DNA from: Streptomyces sp. NRRL F-6131
GTDB lineage: Bacteria; Actinomycetota; Actinomycetes; Streptomycetales; Streptomycetaceae
Assembly (NCBI GenBank): GCA_000719695.1
Contig: JOHN01000036.1
Span: 39,205-103,204, forward strand
DNA: 64,000 bases
Direction: 5' to 3'
The notes under the pieces are model-generated. The model worked only from the letters and a program-made list of their open reading frames with translations. It was not told the DNA's origin and searched no databases. Numbering within the stretch: position 1 is the first letter of the stretch; each line of letters begins with the position of its first letter. Positions 34,805 through 43,483 of this stretch are shown here, piece after piece. The position numbers and the translations under genes are program-made.

Positions 34805-35382
34805 TCGCGTATCCCCCATGAATGTCCGGACGAGCAGCCGATGCTGGTCCGTCCCCCGTTGATGTGCTGCGGTGAGGCGTCGATCGTCCCCGGGCAGCCG
34901 TCCACCACGCAGGCCCGGGTGGGCACCGCGCGGTCGTCGGTCCCGGTCTCGGGGTCGATCGCGTTGAGCAGTTCGACCCGCAGGTGCTCGATCTCGTCGG
35001 CGAACTCGGCCGCCGGCGGCTGCGCCGTGAGCCAGTCCAGGTGACGGCCGAGGAACCGTGCCAGGTGCGGCACGGAGCGGGCCACCGTGGTGGTGCCGAG
35101 CCGCTCGGCGGCGAATCCCGACCAGGACTCCAGGATCGCCACGATGTTGTTGCGGGCGTCGATCGCGGCCAGGTTCAGCCGGTCCCGGCGGCGGGTCCCG
35201 GAGACCCGGGTGGGATTGCGCCGCCGGGGCTCCGTCTGGATGTGGTGCAGGCACTCCTGGTGCAGCTCCGGAAGTGCCTCCAGGGTGCGTTCCAACTGCC
35301 TGATGCACGGGCCGCAGAGGACGGACCCCGCCGCGGCGGGGACCTCCCGTCCGTGGTTCCTCGGACACGAGTGGAACTCCAT
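34753..35382 (-). CDS. Zinc-ribbon protein, OvmZ-like
   Basis: A 209-residue protein from ATG 35382. The N terminus has Cys6 and His10 in MEFHSCPRNHGREV and Cys22-x-x-Cys25 in VLCGPCIRQLERTL, forming a likely zinc site. The middle part is helical (LNLAAIDARNNIVAILES, VARSVPHLARFLGRHLDWL). The C terminus has another Cys/His cluster (RACVVDGCPGTIDASPQHI, IGCSSGHSWGIREWLTL). The architecture resembles OvmZ-type regulators and phage/plasmid-derived relatives. It overlaps the small HTH gene and lies immediately downstream of the phz operon on the same strand. Confidence 0.7.
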   Translation of the reverse strand: MEFHSCPRNHGREVPAAAGSVLCGPCIRQLERTLEALPELHQECLHHIQTEPRRRNPTRVSGTRRRDRLNLAAIDARNNIVAILESWSGFAAERLGTTTVARSVPHLARFLGRHLDWLTAQPPAAEFADEIEHLRVELLNAIDPETGTDDRAVPTRACVVDGCPGTIDASPQHINGGRTSIGCSSGHSWGIREWLTLRHLLDQRRKAAV

Positions 35383-35432
35383 CGAACCTCCTTCGTGCGT
35401 GCGTCCGGCACCCGGACTCCCTGCCCGACGGG

Positions 35433-35915
35433 TCAGTCGGTGGGAATCCAGTCCCGCCTGATGTGCGGGGTCTCGATGCCGAGCGATTTCATGTGCTCGA
35501 TCGGGTTGGTGTACTCGCGGCTGGCGGCGATGAGGCCGTCCCGCAGCGTGAATCCGTGGATGAAGTGGTTGCGGTAGCGCCCCTCGGGGTAGCCGGGGAA
35601 GCGGATGGTGCCCTCGCCGTCGCACTCGACCATGACCGTGTTCGGGTCCTGGGTCTGGAAGACGTGGACGTCGAACCACCGCCAGTCGGGCAGGACTTCG
35701 AGGGACAGCTCGTTGTGGCGCTTGAGCTTCTCCCGGCCGGTGACGACGATCGGCCGGCCGATGTCGGTGTAGAACAGGGCGGCGGTGCCGTCCTCGGTGT
35801 AGAGGGTGTACCGGCGCAGCCGGGCCTCCGGTCCGGTCTCCAGGTACTGCTCGACGGCCCGGCGGTTGCGGGCGCGCAGGTCGTGGTGGTCGGTGAAGAT
35901 CTCTGGCGAGGTCAT
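35433..35915 (-). CDS. phzA: Phenazine biosynthesis protein PhzA/PhzB
   Basis: A 160-residue NTF2-like protein (RARNRRAVEQYLETG at the N terminus; RRYTLYTEDGTAALFYTDIG; NTVMVECDGEGTIRFPGYPE; RNHFIHGFTLRDGL). PhzA/PhzB catalyse condensation of two aminoketone molecules into the tricyclic phenazine precursor. The conserved acid/base residues are probably the Glu and His in VECDGEG and NHFIHGF. It is the last phz gene, with a paralogue (phzB) at the head of the operon; streptomycete phenazine clusters show this same B-C-D-E-F-G-A order. Confidence 0.92.
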   Translation of the reverse strand: MTSPEIFTDHHDLRARNRRAVEQYLETGPEARLRRYTLYTEDGTAALFYTDIGRPIVVTGREKLKRHNELSLEVLPDWRWFDVHVFQTQDPNTVMVECDGEGTIRFPGYPEGRYRNHFIHGFTLRDGLIAASREYTNPIEHMKSLGIETPHIRRDWIPTD

Positions 35916-35970
35916 GACATCTCCTCGAACGTAGGGCCGGGCGGGGGTGCGCGGCGGGGCCGCGCGGGGA

Positions 35971-36630
35971 TCACGGCTGGAGCCGGCTGATCCCCCAGCC
36001 GTCGGCGGTGCGGTCGTAGCGCAGCCGCTCGTGCAGCCGGTCGGTGCCGTCGGCCCAGAACTCCAGCACGTCGGGCACCAGTTCGAAGGCCACGTAGGAC
36101 GCGGGGCGGGGCAGCGGCTGCTGCGGCCGGCCCAGCTCCAGCGCCTTGGCCCGCAGCTCCTCGAAGTGGTCGAGGTCCTCCACCGGTCGGCTCTGCCGGG
36201 AGACGGTGGTCATCGGGTGGGTGAACACCGCCCGGGCCGCCCACAGCTCCTCCGCCGTGGCGTCGGGCAGCTGCCGCACCGGCCCGGCCAGCACGATCTG
36301 CTGGCTGGTCTCCCGCCAGTACAGGACGCCGGACGCCCAGGGGTTCTCCACCAGCTCCCGGCCCTTCTGGCTGTCGGCGTGGGTGGCGAAGACGATCCCG
36401 GTGTCGGTGATCCGGTTGATCACCAGGATCCGGGACGAACTGCGGCCCCGGGCGTCGGCGGTGGCCAGCGCGAGCGCCCGCGGCTCCCGCACCCCGTGCC
36501 CGACCGCGGCGGCCAGCCAGGAGTTCAGCAGTCCCATCGGCTCGGCCGGCGGGGTGCGGAACTCCGGGAAGTCGACCGCGACGGTCCCGGACAGCGACTC
36601 GGACCGCTTGCGGGCGGACTGGTCAGACAT
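35971..36630 (-). CDS. phzG: Phenazine biosynthesis FMN-dependent oxidase PhzG
   Basis: A 219-residue PNPOx-like flavoprotein. The start ATG 36630 has an AAGGAG site and overlaps the phzF stop by 8 bp. Motifs: PRALALATADARGRSSSRIL (FMN phosphate site), FATHADSQKGRELVENPWAS, LYWRETSQQIVLAGPVRQLP, and the C-terminal RLHERLRYDRTADGWGISRL. PhzG oxidises the reduced tricyclic intermediate toward dihydrophenazine-carboxylates. Confidence 0.93.
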   Translation of the reverse strand: MSDQSARKRSESLSGTVAVDFPEFRTPPAEPMGLLNSWLAAAVGHGVREPRALALATADARGRSSSRILVINRITDTGIVFATHADSQKGRELVENPWASGVLYWRETSQQIVLAGPVRQLPDATAEELWAARAVFTHPMTTVSRQSRPVEDLDHFEELRAKALELGRPQQPLPRPASYVAFELVPDVLEFWADGTDRLHERLRYDRTADGWGISRLQP

Positions 36631-37459
36631 GCAGCACTCCTTCGATGGTGACGACACCGTGGCCCGAGACCTCGACGCTGTCGACGCGGTCGCCCTCGCC
36701 GTGCACCAGGGCGCCCATCGGCGAGGGGCGGCCGATCTCGACGCCCTGGGTGATCTCGATGCGCCGCCCGTAGGCGCCGAGGCCGTGCCGGGCCAGGTGG
36801 ATGGCGATGGGCCCGGCGGCGGAGCCGGTCGCGGCGTCCTCCACGACCCCGTACGCGGGCGAGAACATGCGGTTGCGCCAGGTGGTCCCGGAGCCGGCGA
36901 TGCAGTTGGTCGCCATGTCCGGGAACCTCGCCAGCGCGCGGTGGTCCGGGTCGACCTTGGACAGCGCCTCGACGCTCTCGAAGCCGACCAGGACGTGCCG
37001 CGGACCGTTGCGGTAGATCTCCACCGGGAGCGTCGACTCGCTCACCCCGAGCGCCCACAGCAGCTCGTCGGCGCGGTCGAAGGGCTCCCAGACCGGCACC
37101 GGCTGGCGCATGCTGGTGGCGACGGTCCGGCCGTCCACCCGCTCCAGCTCGAACGGGATGACGCCCATCGCGGTCTCGATCCGCAGCGCGTCGGCCTCGG
37201 TGCGACCGCCCAGCGCGATCGCCGTGCCGAGCAACGGGTGCCCCGCGAAGGGGAGTTCGTTCACCGGGGTGAAGATCCGCACATGGTGGTCCCCGCCCTG
37301 CTTGGGGGCGAGGACGAAGGTGGTCTCCGAGAGGTTCATCTCCCGGGCGATGCGCTGCATCTGCTCACCGGACAGGTCGTCGGCCCCGAAGAAGACCGCC
37401 ACCGGATTGCCGGTGAGGGGCCGGCGCGCGAACGCGTCGACGACGACGTACTTGTGCAT
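36623..37459 (-). CDS. phzF: Phenazine biosynthesis isomerase PhzF
   Basis: A 278-residue diaminopimelate-epimerase-fold enzyme from ATG 37459 (GGGAGG upstream). It starts MHKYVVVDAFARRPLTGNPV; the catalytic Glu lies in REMNLSETTFVL (about 45), with TPVNELPFAGHPLLGTA and EDAATGSAAGPIAIHLARHG typical of the family. It isomerises trans-2,3-dihydro-3-hydroxyanthranilate (DHHA) to the reactive ketone that dimerises. A strong hairpin lies 200 bp upstream, between phzE and phzF. Confidence 0.94.
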   Translation of the reverse strand: MHKYVVVDAFARRPLTGNPVAVFFGADDLSGEQMQRIAREMNLSETTFVLAPKQGGDHHVRIFTPVNELPFAGHPLLGTAIALGGRTEADALRIETAMGVIPFELERVDGRTVATSMRQPVPVWEPFDRADELLWALGVSESTLPVEIYRNGPRHVLVGFESVEALSKVDPDHRALARFPDMATNCIAGSGTTWRNRMFSPAYGVVEDAATGSAAGPIAIHLARHGLGAYGRRIEITQGVEIGRPSPMGALVHGEGDRVDSVEVSGHGVVTIEGVLHV

Positions 37460-37664
37460 GGGTCCTCCCACTCGTCGTTTGGGGACTGCGGGCCGCGCGG
37501 CGTCGGCGGGGGCGTGGTGCGCCTCGCCGGGAGCGCGCGGTGCGCCTGGTTCGAAGGCGCGCTGCACCGCGCCGCGCGCGTGGTCGCGACGCGGCTGCGG
37601 GCAGGGGGAGCCGGGCCGGCACTCACGGGGGAGAGCGCCGGCCCGGCGGTACCGGGGCGGCCCG

Positions 37665-37687
37665 GCCGCCCGGCTCGGCCGGGCGGC
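37665..37687 (-). terminator. Hairpin between phzE and phzF
   Basis: A perfect 10-bp GC stem (37665-37674 with 37678-37687, loop TCG) lies just after the phzE stop. A second, perfect 11-bp stem with a 16-base loop follows (37610-37620 with 37637-37647). They may attenuate transcription into phzF-G-A. Confidence 0.5.
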
Positions 37688-37694
37688 GGGCGGC

Positions 37695-39484
37695 TCAGGC
37701 GGGGTCGGGGACCCGCGCCGGGCCGAGCAGTCCGGACAGGGTGGTGGCCACGATCCGCGGCCCCTCCCTGGTGAGGACGGACTCGGGGTGGAACTGGAGG
37801 GAGGCGAAACCGGGCCCGCGCAGCGCGTGGACCTCACCGGTCTCCGGATCACGGCTCACCAGGACCGGGCCGACGCCGTCCACCGGGACCTCGTCCGCCT
37901 CGGCGACCAGGGCGAAGGTGTTGTAGAACCCGACCCGCTCGGCGCGGCCGAACAGGTCGACCTCCTTCTGCACGCCCTGGTTGGGCACCGTGCGGCGACG
38001 GATCGGCAGACCGAGCCGGAGCCCGAGCACCTGGTGGCTCAGGCACACCGCGAGGAACGGGCGGCGCTCCGCCAGCAGGGTGTCGATCGCCGACCGCAGG
38101 TGCCGCATCTTGGGGTGCGCGGCCTCCTGCGGATCGCCCGGACCCGGCCCCATCACCACCAGGTCGTGGCCCTCGAAGGCGTACTCCTCGTCGAACCGGC
38201 GGACCGTGACGCGCAGGCCCAGGGAGCGCAGCTCCTGGTCGATCATCGAGGTGAAGGTGTCCTCGGCGTCGATCACCAGGACGCTCCGCCCGGCCAGTTC
38301 GGGCCGGGACGAGACGCGGGCCTCGGTGTCGGTGAGCCAGAAGTCGGCGATCGAGTCGTTGCGCGACTCCAGGGCCCGCAGCACGCTGGGGTGATCGGCG
38401 AAGCGCTTCTGCTGTCCGCCGTCCAGCGCGGCGACCAGCCCGGCCGCCTTGGCCCGGGTCTCCGCCGCCTCCGAGGCCGGGTCGGAGTGCCGCACGATGG
38501 TGGAACCCACCGCGATGCCGATCCGCCCCCGCGGGGTGATGTCGGCGGTCCGGATCAGGATCGCGGTGTCCATGACCCGCTCCCCCGCCGCGTCCCGCCC
38601 GATCAGCGCGGCCACCCCGCTGTAGTAGCCCCGGCCGCCCGGCTCGTACCGGTGGATGATCCGACAGGCGCTCTCCACCGGGCTGCCCGTCACGGTGGGA
38701 GCGAACATCGTCTCGCGCAGGATGTCCCGCACGTCCCGGTCGGTCCGGCCCTCGATCAGGTACTCGGTGTGGGCGAGCCGGGCCATCTCCTTGAGGTACG
38801 GCCCGACCACCCGCCCGCCGCCCGGACAGATCCGGGCCATCATCTTCAGCTCCTCGTCGCCCCGACCAGGGTCCGCTCCCCGGTGTGCACCAGGAAGGTC
38901 CAGTAGGCACCGGTCTCGTGCTCCAGCAGCCGGCGGAACAGCGCGGGCGCGCTCAGCGGGCCGTAGTCGGTGATGTCGGCGACGAAGGTGCGCTTGATGA
39001 CGAAGTTCGCGCCCTCGCCGGTGCCGATCATCTCCTTGACGACGCGGCCCACCACCTCGCCGTACGCCTCGTCGTCGATGTCGAAGGCCCCGCCGGCCAG
39101 CGGGGTCGGCACGTCCGGGATCCGGCTCATCGCCTCCGCCAGCGGCAGCCGCTGCTGGCCGGTGACGGTCATCGCCACCAGCGGCGTCCCGTCGTCGGCG
39201 GCCTCGAAGCCGCGCTCGGCGAGCTGGCGGTAGGGGACGACCACGAACACCTCGTGCCGCTCCCCCGCGCCGGGCCCCGCCGCGGCGGGCAGCGGGATGT
39301 CGGCCAGCGTGGCGGGCAGCGCGACCGAACCGGTCAGCACCTCCACCACCGGGCCGCCGTCCCCGCCGACCGGCGCACCGGGCCGGTGCAGCAGGACGAA
39401 GGCCTCCGGCCGGCCCTCCAGCACCTGGCCGAGCAGGTCGGGGGCGCTCTCGTGCCCGGAGGTCCCGGACAGGCCGCCCGTCAT
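37695..39484 (-). pseudogene. phzE: phzE (ADIC synthase) with internal deletion and frameshift
   Basis: PhzE makes 2-amino-2-deoxyisochorismate from chorismate and glutamine. From ATG 39484 the frame reads normally for about 208 residues (GEGANFVIKRTFVADITDYG, FLVHTGERTLVGAT) and then stops at 38846-38848. From about 38868 the rest is open in another frame: DEELKMMARICPGGGRVVGP, KEMARLAHTEYLIEGRTDRD, ETMFAPTVTGSPVESACRII, and the glutamine amidotransferase half with Cys in FLAVCLSHQVLGLRLG and LQFHPESVLT. LVGAT is joined directly to DEELKMM, whereas homologues have about 50 residues between them, including the chorismate-binding NPISGT motif. The gene thus carries an out-of-frame deletion at the 38855-38865 junction. 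Everything else looks intact, so the event is recent or an assembly fault. Confidence 0.9.
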
Positions 39485-40104
39485 GCGAACAGTCCCTTGA
39501 CGGTGGTGACCCGGGCACAGCGCTCGGCGGCGTACTTCAGCGCCGAGCGGTGGTACTCCGCGGAGAAGTCGGCCGTGGCGTCGGCGACGAAGAACACCTG
39601 GATGTCGTGGGTGAAGGCCTCGATCGCGGTGGCCAGCACGCCGACGTGGGCGTACACGCCGCACAGCACCAGCTGGTCGCGGCCGGTGTCACGCATCCGC
39701 TCCAGCAGGTCGGTCCGGAAGAAGGCGCTGTAGCGCCACTTGGTGAGCAGCCAGTCCTGCGGGGCCGGTGCCAGGGCGTCGACCACCTGACGGTCCTCCG
39801 GGGAGGGGGTCATGCCGGGCCCCCAGAAGTCCTTGAGGAGGCCGCGCTGCTCGTCGGTCATGCCGCCCGGCTGGGCGGTGTAGGCGACCGGGACGCCCAG
39901 GCCGGCACAGCGGTCGCGCAGGCGCGCCGCGTTGCCGACGAGTGCGTTCCGGGTGCTGTCGGGGAGGGGCTCGAGGAAGTACCGCTGCATGTCGTGGACG
40001 AGGAGGACCGAGCGGTCCGCCTCGGCGGTCCAGGACACGGTGGCCGGCGGCAGGTCGCCCTCGGCCGGTAACGGGTACGACTGGATCGGGGGTATGCCGG
40101 TCAT
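39481..40104 (-). CDS. phzD: Phenazine biosynthesis isochorismatase PhzD
   Basis: A 207-residue isochorismatase-family hydrolase. The catalytic Asp is in [18 protein letters not shown] (about 38), the substrate Lys in [19 protein letters not shown], and the family loop in [20 protein letters not shown]. It hydrolyses ADIC to DHHA and pyruvate. Its stop overlaps the phzE start (ATGA). Confidence 0.95.
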   Translation of the reverse strand: MTGIPPIQSYPLPAEGDLPPATVSWTAEADRSVLLVHDMQRYFLEPLPDSTRNALVGNAARLRDRCAGLGVPVAYTAQPGGMTDEQRGLLKDFWGPGMTPSPEDRQVVDALAPAPQDWLLTKWRYSAFFRTDLLERMRDTGRDQLVLCGVYAHVGVLATAIEAFTHDIQVFFVADATADFSAEYHRSALKYAAERCARVTTVKGLFA

Positions 40105-40194
40105 GGCTCCGGTTCTTTGCTTGATGCGCGGGTGTGTGTGGGGCGCGCAGAGCGGGGCGGAGTGCGGAGGGTGCGAGCGGTGGCGGTCGGCCGG

Positions 40195-41370
40195 TCAGAC
40201 GGCCCAGGCCGACACCACGGCGACGGCCTGGGCCGGGTTCAGCCGGGGGTCGCAGCACGAGGTGTAGCGCTCGCCGACGGAGTCGAGGTCGGCCTCGGTC
40301 GAGGCGCACTCGGTCACGTCGTCCGGGGTGGTCTCCAGGTGCAGCCCGCCGGCCACGCCGCCCGCACCGCGGACGGCCTCGACGAAGCGCGAGACCTCCA
40401 GCGAGACGGTCTCCACCAGGCGCGTCTTGTAGCCGCCGGGTGCCGTGACGGTGTTGCCGTGCACGGGGTCGCTGAGCCAGACGACGGGGTGGCCCGCGCC
40501 GCGGACCGCGTCGACGAGCTTCGGCAGCCGGTCCGAGACGGCCTCGGCGCCCATCCGCGCGATGAGGGTGAGGCGGCCCGGGTCGCGCCAGGGGTCGAGC
40601 TTCTCGCACAGGGCGAGCAGCTCGTCGGGCTCCATGCCGGGGCCGACCTTGCACGCCACCGGGTTGGCCACCTGCGACAGCAGCGCGACGTGCGCGCCCT
40701 CCACCTGGCGGGTGCGCTCACCGATCCACGGCCAGTGGGTGGAGCCCAGGAACAGCCGCCCCTTGTCGTCCACGCGCAGCATCGGCGTCTCGTAGTCGAG
40801 CAGCAGGGCCTCGTGGCTGGTCCACACCAGCGGCTCGACCACGTCGCGGCCGGCGGCGCGGTCGCGCCAGCCGAGGTGCTCGACGATGTCACCGGCTGCC
40901 ATGTAGCCGGTGAGAATACGGAGCGGATCGGGCCGGCGGATCTCCGGATCGGCCTCCGGCCCGTTCACCATGTGCCCACGGAACACCGGGAGTTCGACTC
41001 CGTCGATGACTTCGGTGGGCTTCGAACGGGGCTTGGCGAACTGCCCCGCGATACGACCCGCCCGGATGACCGGCTTTCCGGTCCGAAGACCGAGCGTCCC
41101 GGCGAGCAGGTCGAGCAGCGCGGACTTCCGCGCCACATGTTGACGTGTGCATTCCTGCGGATCCTCGGCGCAGTCCCCGGACTGCAGCACGAGGGCTTCT
41201 CCGAGCGCCACTTTTCCCAGCAGGGTGCGCAAGGTGGCCAGGTCGTCCGGCTGGACCAGGGTGGGACGCGAGGCCAGTGCCTCGCCCACCCGATTGACCT
41301 GGGGAAGGTCGCTCCATTCGGGTTGTTGCAACGCCCCGCGGATACGAATCTCCCGTATAACGTCTTCCAC
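40195..41370 (-). CDS. phzC: Type II DAHP synthase PhzC
   Basis: A 391-residue type II 3-deoxy-D-arabino-heptulosonate-7-phosphate synthase from GTG 41370. Signatures: LVLQSGDCAEDPQECTRQHV (metal-binding Cys), VIRAGRIAGQFAKPRSKPTE, FRGHMVNGPEADPEIRRPDP, WTSHEALLLDYE, KVGPGM, HPVVWLSDPVHGNT, GGLHLETTPDDVTEC. It drives flux into the shikimate pathway from PEP and erythrose-4-phosphate. It is 390 residues, shorter than the roughly 450-residue housekeeping enzyme, which usually means loss of the N-terminal feedback-regulation region. Confidence 0.95.
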   Translation of the reverse strand: MEDVIREIRIRGALQQPEWSDLPQVNRVGEALASRPTLVQPDDLATLRTLLGKVALGEALVLQSGDCAEDPQECTRQHVARKSALLDLLAGTLGLRTGKPVIRAGRIAGQFAKPRSKPTEVIDGVELPVFRGHMVNGPEADPEIRRPDPLRILTGYMAAGDIVEHLGWRDRAAGRDVVEPLVWTSHEALLLDYETPMLRVDDKGRLFLGSTHWPWIGERTRQVEGAHVALLSQVANPVACKVGPGMEPDELLALCEKLDPWRDPGRLTLIARMGAEAVSDRLPKLVDAVRGAGHPVVWLSDPVHGNTVTAPGGYKTRLVETVSLEVSRFVEAVRGAGGVAGGLHLETTPDDVTECASTEADLDSVGERYTSCCDPRLNPAQAVAVVSAWAV

Positions 41371-41406
41371 GACGTACTCCGATCCGGCGGTCTCTTTTTT
41401 GATTTA

Positions 41407-41895
41407 TCAGGTGGGTATTCCGGTCCGCTTGATCTCCGGGACCGGAATTCCGAGGGCACGCAGCTGCTGGAACGGGTTCATGAACTCGCGCTGCAGCTTG
41501 ATCTTCCCGTTCTCCAGTTCGAACGAGTGGATGAAGTGGTTCTCGTACAGGCCCTCGGGGTAGTCGCCGAAGAGGATCTTCCCGCGGCCGTCGCACTCGA
41601 CCCAGAAACGGTTCGGGTCCTGGGTCTCGAAGATCTGGATGTTGTACCACTCCCAGTCCGGGAAGCACTTGAGCGACCAGACGGCGTGCTCGCCCAGCCG
41701 GTCCCGGCCGTGCGTGGCGACCGGCGAGCCCGTGTCGGTGGTCCAGAGGCCGCCGACGCCGTCCTCGGTGAAGAGCTCGTGCCGGCGCAGCCGGTCCTGG
41801 CCGAGGGTGTGCATGTACCGCTCGACGACGGCCCGGTTGAGGCTGCGCAGCTCGGCCTCGTCGGCGAATCCCTGCGGGCTGACGGATTCAGGCAC
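41407..41895 (-). CDS. phzB: Phenazine biosynthesis protein PhzB
   Basis: A 162-residue NTF2-like protein from GTG 41895 with an AGGGGA site. RRHELFTEDGVGGLWTTDTG, FWVECDGRGKILFGDYPEGL and ENHFIHSFELENGKIKLQRE align with the phzA paralogue at 35433-35915. It is the first gene of the phz operon and catalyses the ring-forming condensation step with PhzA. Confidence 0.93.
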   Translation of the reverse strand: MPESVSPQGFADEAELRSLNRAVVERYMHTLGQDRLRRHELFTEDGVGGLWTTDTGSPVATHGRDRLGEHAVWSLKCFPDWEWYNIQIFETQDPNRFWVECDGRGKILFGDYPEGLYENHFIHSFELENGKIKLQREFMNPFQQLRALGIPVPEIKRTGIPT

Positions 41896-42144
41896 GGTGG
41901 TATCCCCTGTTTGTTATTCGGACGAGTGAATGAGCAAGCAAGCGATCTTGTTTGAATCCTGCCTCACCGGCAGATGTTTCCGCAACAGCGGCTTATGAAC
42001 TAACTGTGAAGGTTCGGACCCGGCGGGCCCGCTCCGGGCATGGCCGAAAACCGTCCGGCGATAAAAAAACGGTTGTTCTTTGGGCGTGCTTTTGAAAGCA
42101 GTGGGGCCAATGTTTTCGGAATCCTTTGTTCCGTTGCGCCTCGG
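41896..42144 (-). promoter_or_regulatory. AT-richer promoter region of the phz operon
   Basis: About 250 bp without a gene, clearly AT-richer than its surroundings (for example ATAAAAAAACGG near 42060). On the minus strand TTGCTT and, 17 bases on, AATAAC lie just before the phzB ribosome site, a weak promoter candidate. A seven-A run and several short A/T tracts suggest regulator binding sites. No single convincing operator could be picked. Confidence 0.4.
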
Positions 42145-42190
42145 TCGCCCGGCGCCCGCGCCGCGGTGCGGCGGAGCGGGCGCCGGGCGA
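42145..42190 (-). terminator. Terminator after ferredoxin reductase gene
   Basis: A perfect 15-bp stem (TCGCCCGGCGCCCGC at 42145-42159 with 42176-42190) enclosing a smaller GCCGC/GCGGC hairpin, 28 bp beyond the reductase stop. It isolates the phz promoter from read-through. Confidence 0.8.
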
Positions 42191-42217
42191 CGAGTACCGG
42201 CCACACCGGCCGACCGG

Positions 42218-43483
42218 TCAGCCCACGGGCACGGCGGAGCCTCCCCGGTGGCTCGCGAAGTGGTCCCGGAGGGTGAAGCCGGGGACGGCGGCGTCGGCCG
42301 GGTTCAGCAGCACACCGCGGTCCAGGAGCTGCCGGGCCGCCAGGTGGTCGGTGGGCCGGTTGACCGACTCCACCGCCTGCAGCTCACCGCCCCGGAACAG
42401 CAGCACCGAGAAGGCGTCCGGGTCGTCGCCGAGCACCACCTCGGTGTCGTGGCCCTCGTCCAGGCCGGCGATCTGCACGGTCGTCGCGAACTGGTCGCTC
42501 CAGAACCACGGCAGCTCGCGGTAGCCCCGGGCCTCGCCGGTCAGCCGCGCGGCCACCAGCTCGGCGTGGCCCACGGCGTTCTGCACGGACTCCAGCCGCA
42601 GCCGGTTGCCCGAGCGCACCTGCGGGAACGCCGCGCAGTCGCCGATCGCCGAGATGTGCGGGTCGCTGGTCACCAGACGGTCGTCGACGACGATGCCGCC
42701 GCTCACCTTCAGACCGGCCGCGGCCGCCAGCCCGGTGCGCGGGATCACCCCGATCCCGACCAGCACCAGATCGGCCGGCAGCCGGGCGCCGTCGGCCAGC
42801 TCCACCTCGGCGACCGCGCCGCGGTCGTCGCCGTGCAGGGCGGCGACCCCCTGGCCGAACACCAGCCTGGAGCCTTCCCGCCGGTGCAGCCGGGTGAAGT
42901 GCTCGGCGGTGCGGGCCGAGACCACCCGGGCCAGTGGACGGTCGAGGGCCTCGACCACGGTCACCTCGCAGCCCGCCCGGCGGGCCGCCGCGGCGAACTC
43001 CAGGCCGATGAACCCGGCCCCGACCACCACCGCGTGCCGGGCCGCGCCGAGCGAGGAGCGCAGCGCGGCGGCGTCCTGCGCGGTGCGCAGGGTGTGCACC
43101 CCGCGCAGTCCGGCGCCCGGCACGCCGAGCGTGCGCGGGGTGGCACCGGTGGCCAGGACGAGGTGGTCGTACTCGTACACCGAGCCGTCGGCCAGCCGGA
43201 CGGTGCGGGCGGCCGGGTCGACCGCCGTCACCGAGCCCGCGACCAGTTCGATCGACTGGCGCGCGTAGTAGCTCACCGGCCGCAGCCACAGCTGGGCCTC
43301 GTCCGCCTCCCCCTTGAGGTAGGCCTTGGACAGGGGTGGTCTCTCGTAGGGGAGTTCGTCCTCCGCGTCGATGAGGACCAGCCGTCCGCGGTAGCCGTGT
43401 TCACGCAGCGAGGCGGCCGTCTGGTAACCACCCTGACCGGCCCCGACGATGACGACCGACGCGGGGTGCGCGTCCTCGGTCAT
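42218..43483 (-). CDS. FAD-dependent ferredoxin reductase
   Basis: A 421-residue pyridine-nucleotide disulfide oxidoreductase-fold enzyme of the putidaredoxin/rhodocoxin reductase type. Motifs: VVIVGAGQGGYQTAASLREH (FAD), YERPPLSKAYLKGE, LVLATGATPRTL, AVVVGAGFIGLEFAAAARRA (NADH), and ISAIGDCAAFPQ (FAD ribityl). A C-terminal Reductase_C domain follows (about 320-420). It passes electrons from NAD(P)H to the adjacent [2Fe-2S] ferredoxin, whose stop it overlaps (TGATG). The usual terminal oxygenase (P450 or Rieske) is not in the window. Confidence 0.92.
   Translation of the reverse strand: MTEDAHPASVVIVGAGQGGYQTAASLREHGYRGRLVLIDAEDELPYERPPLSKAYLKGEADEAQLWLRPVSYYARQSIELVAGSVTAVDPAARTVRLADGSVYEYDHLVLATGATPRTLGVPGAGLRGVHTLRTAQDAAALRSSLGAARHAVVVGAGFIGLEFAAAARRAGCEVTVVEALDRPLARVVSARTAEHFTRLHRREGSRLVFGQGVAALHGDDRGAVAEVELADGARLPADLVLVGIGVIPRTGLAAAAGLKVSGGIVVDDRLVTSDPHISAIGDCAAFPQVRSGNRLRLESVQNAVGHAELVAARLTGEARGYRELPWFWSDQFATTVQIAGLDEGHDTEVVLGDDPDAFSVLLFRGGELQAVESVNRPTDHLAARQLLDRGVLLNPADAAVPGFTLRDHFASHRGGSAVPVG

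Noticed and set aside
37695..39518. Treating phzE as one intact gene
   Set aside because: The N-terminal and C-terminal parts lie in different frames and the central chorismate-binding motif is missing.
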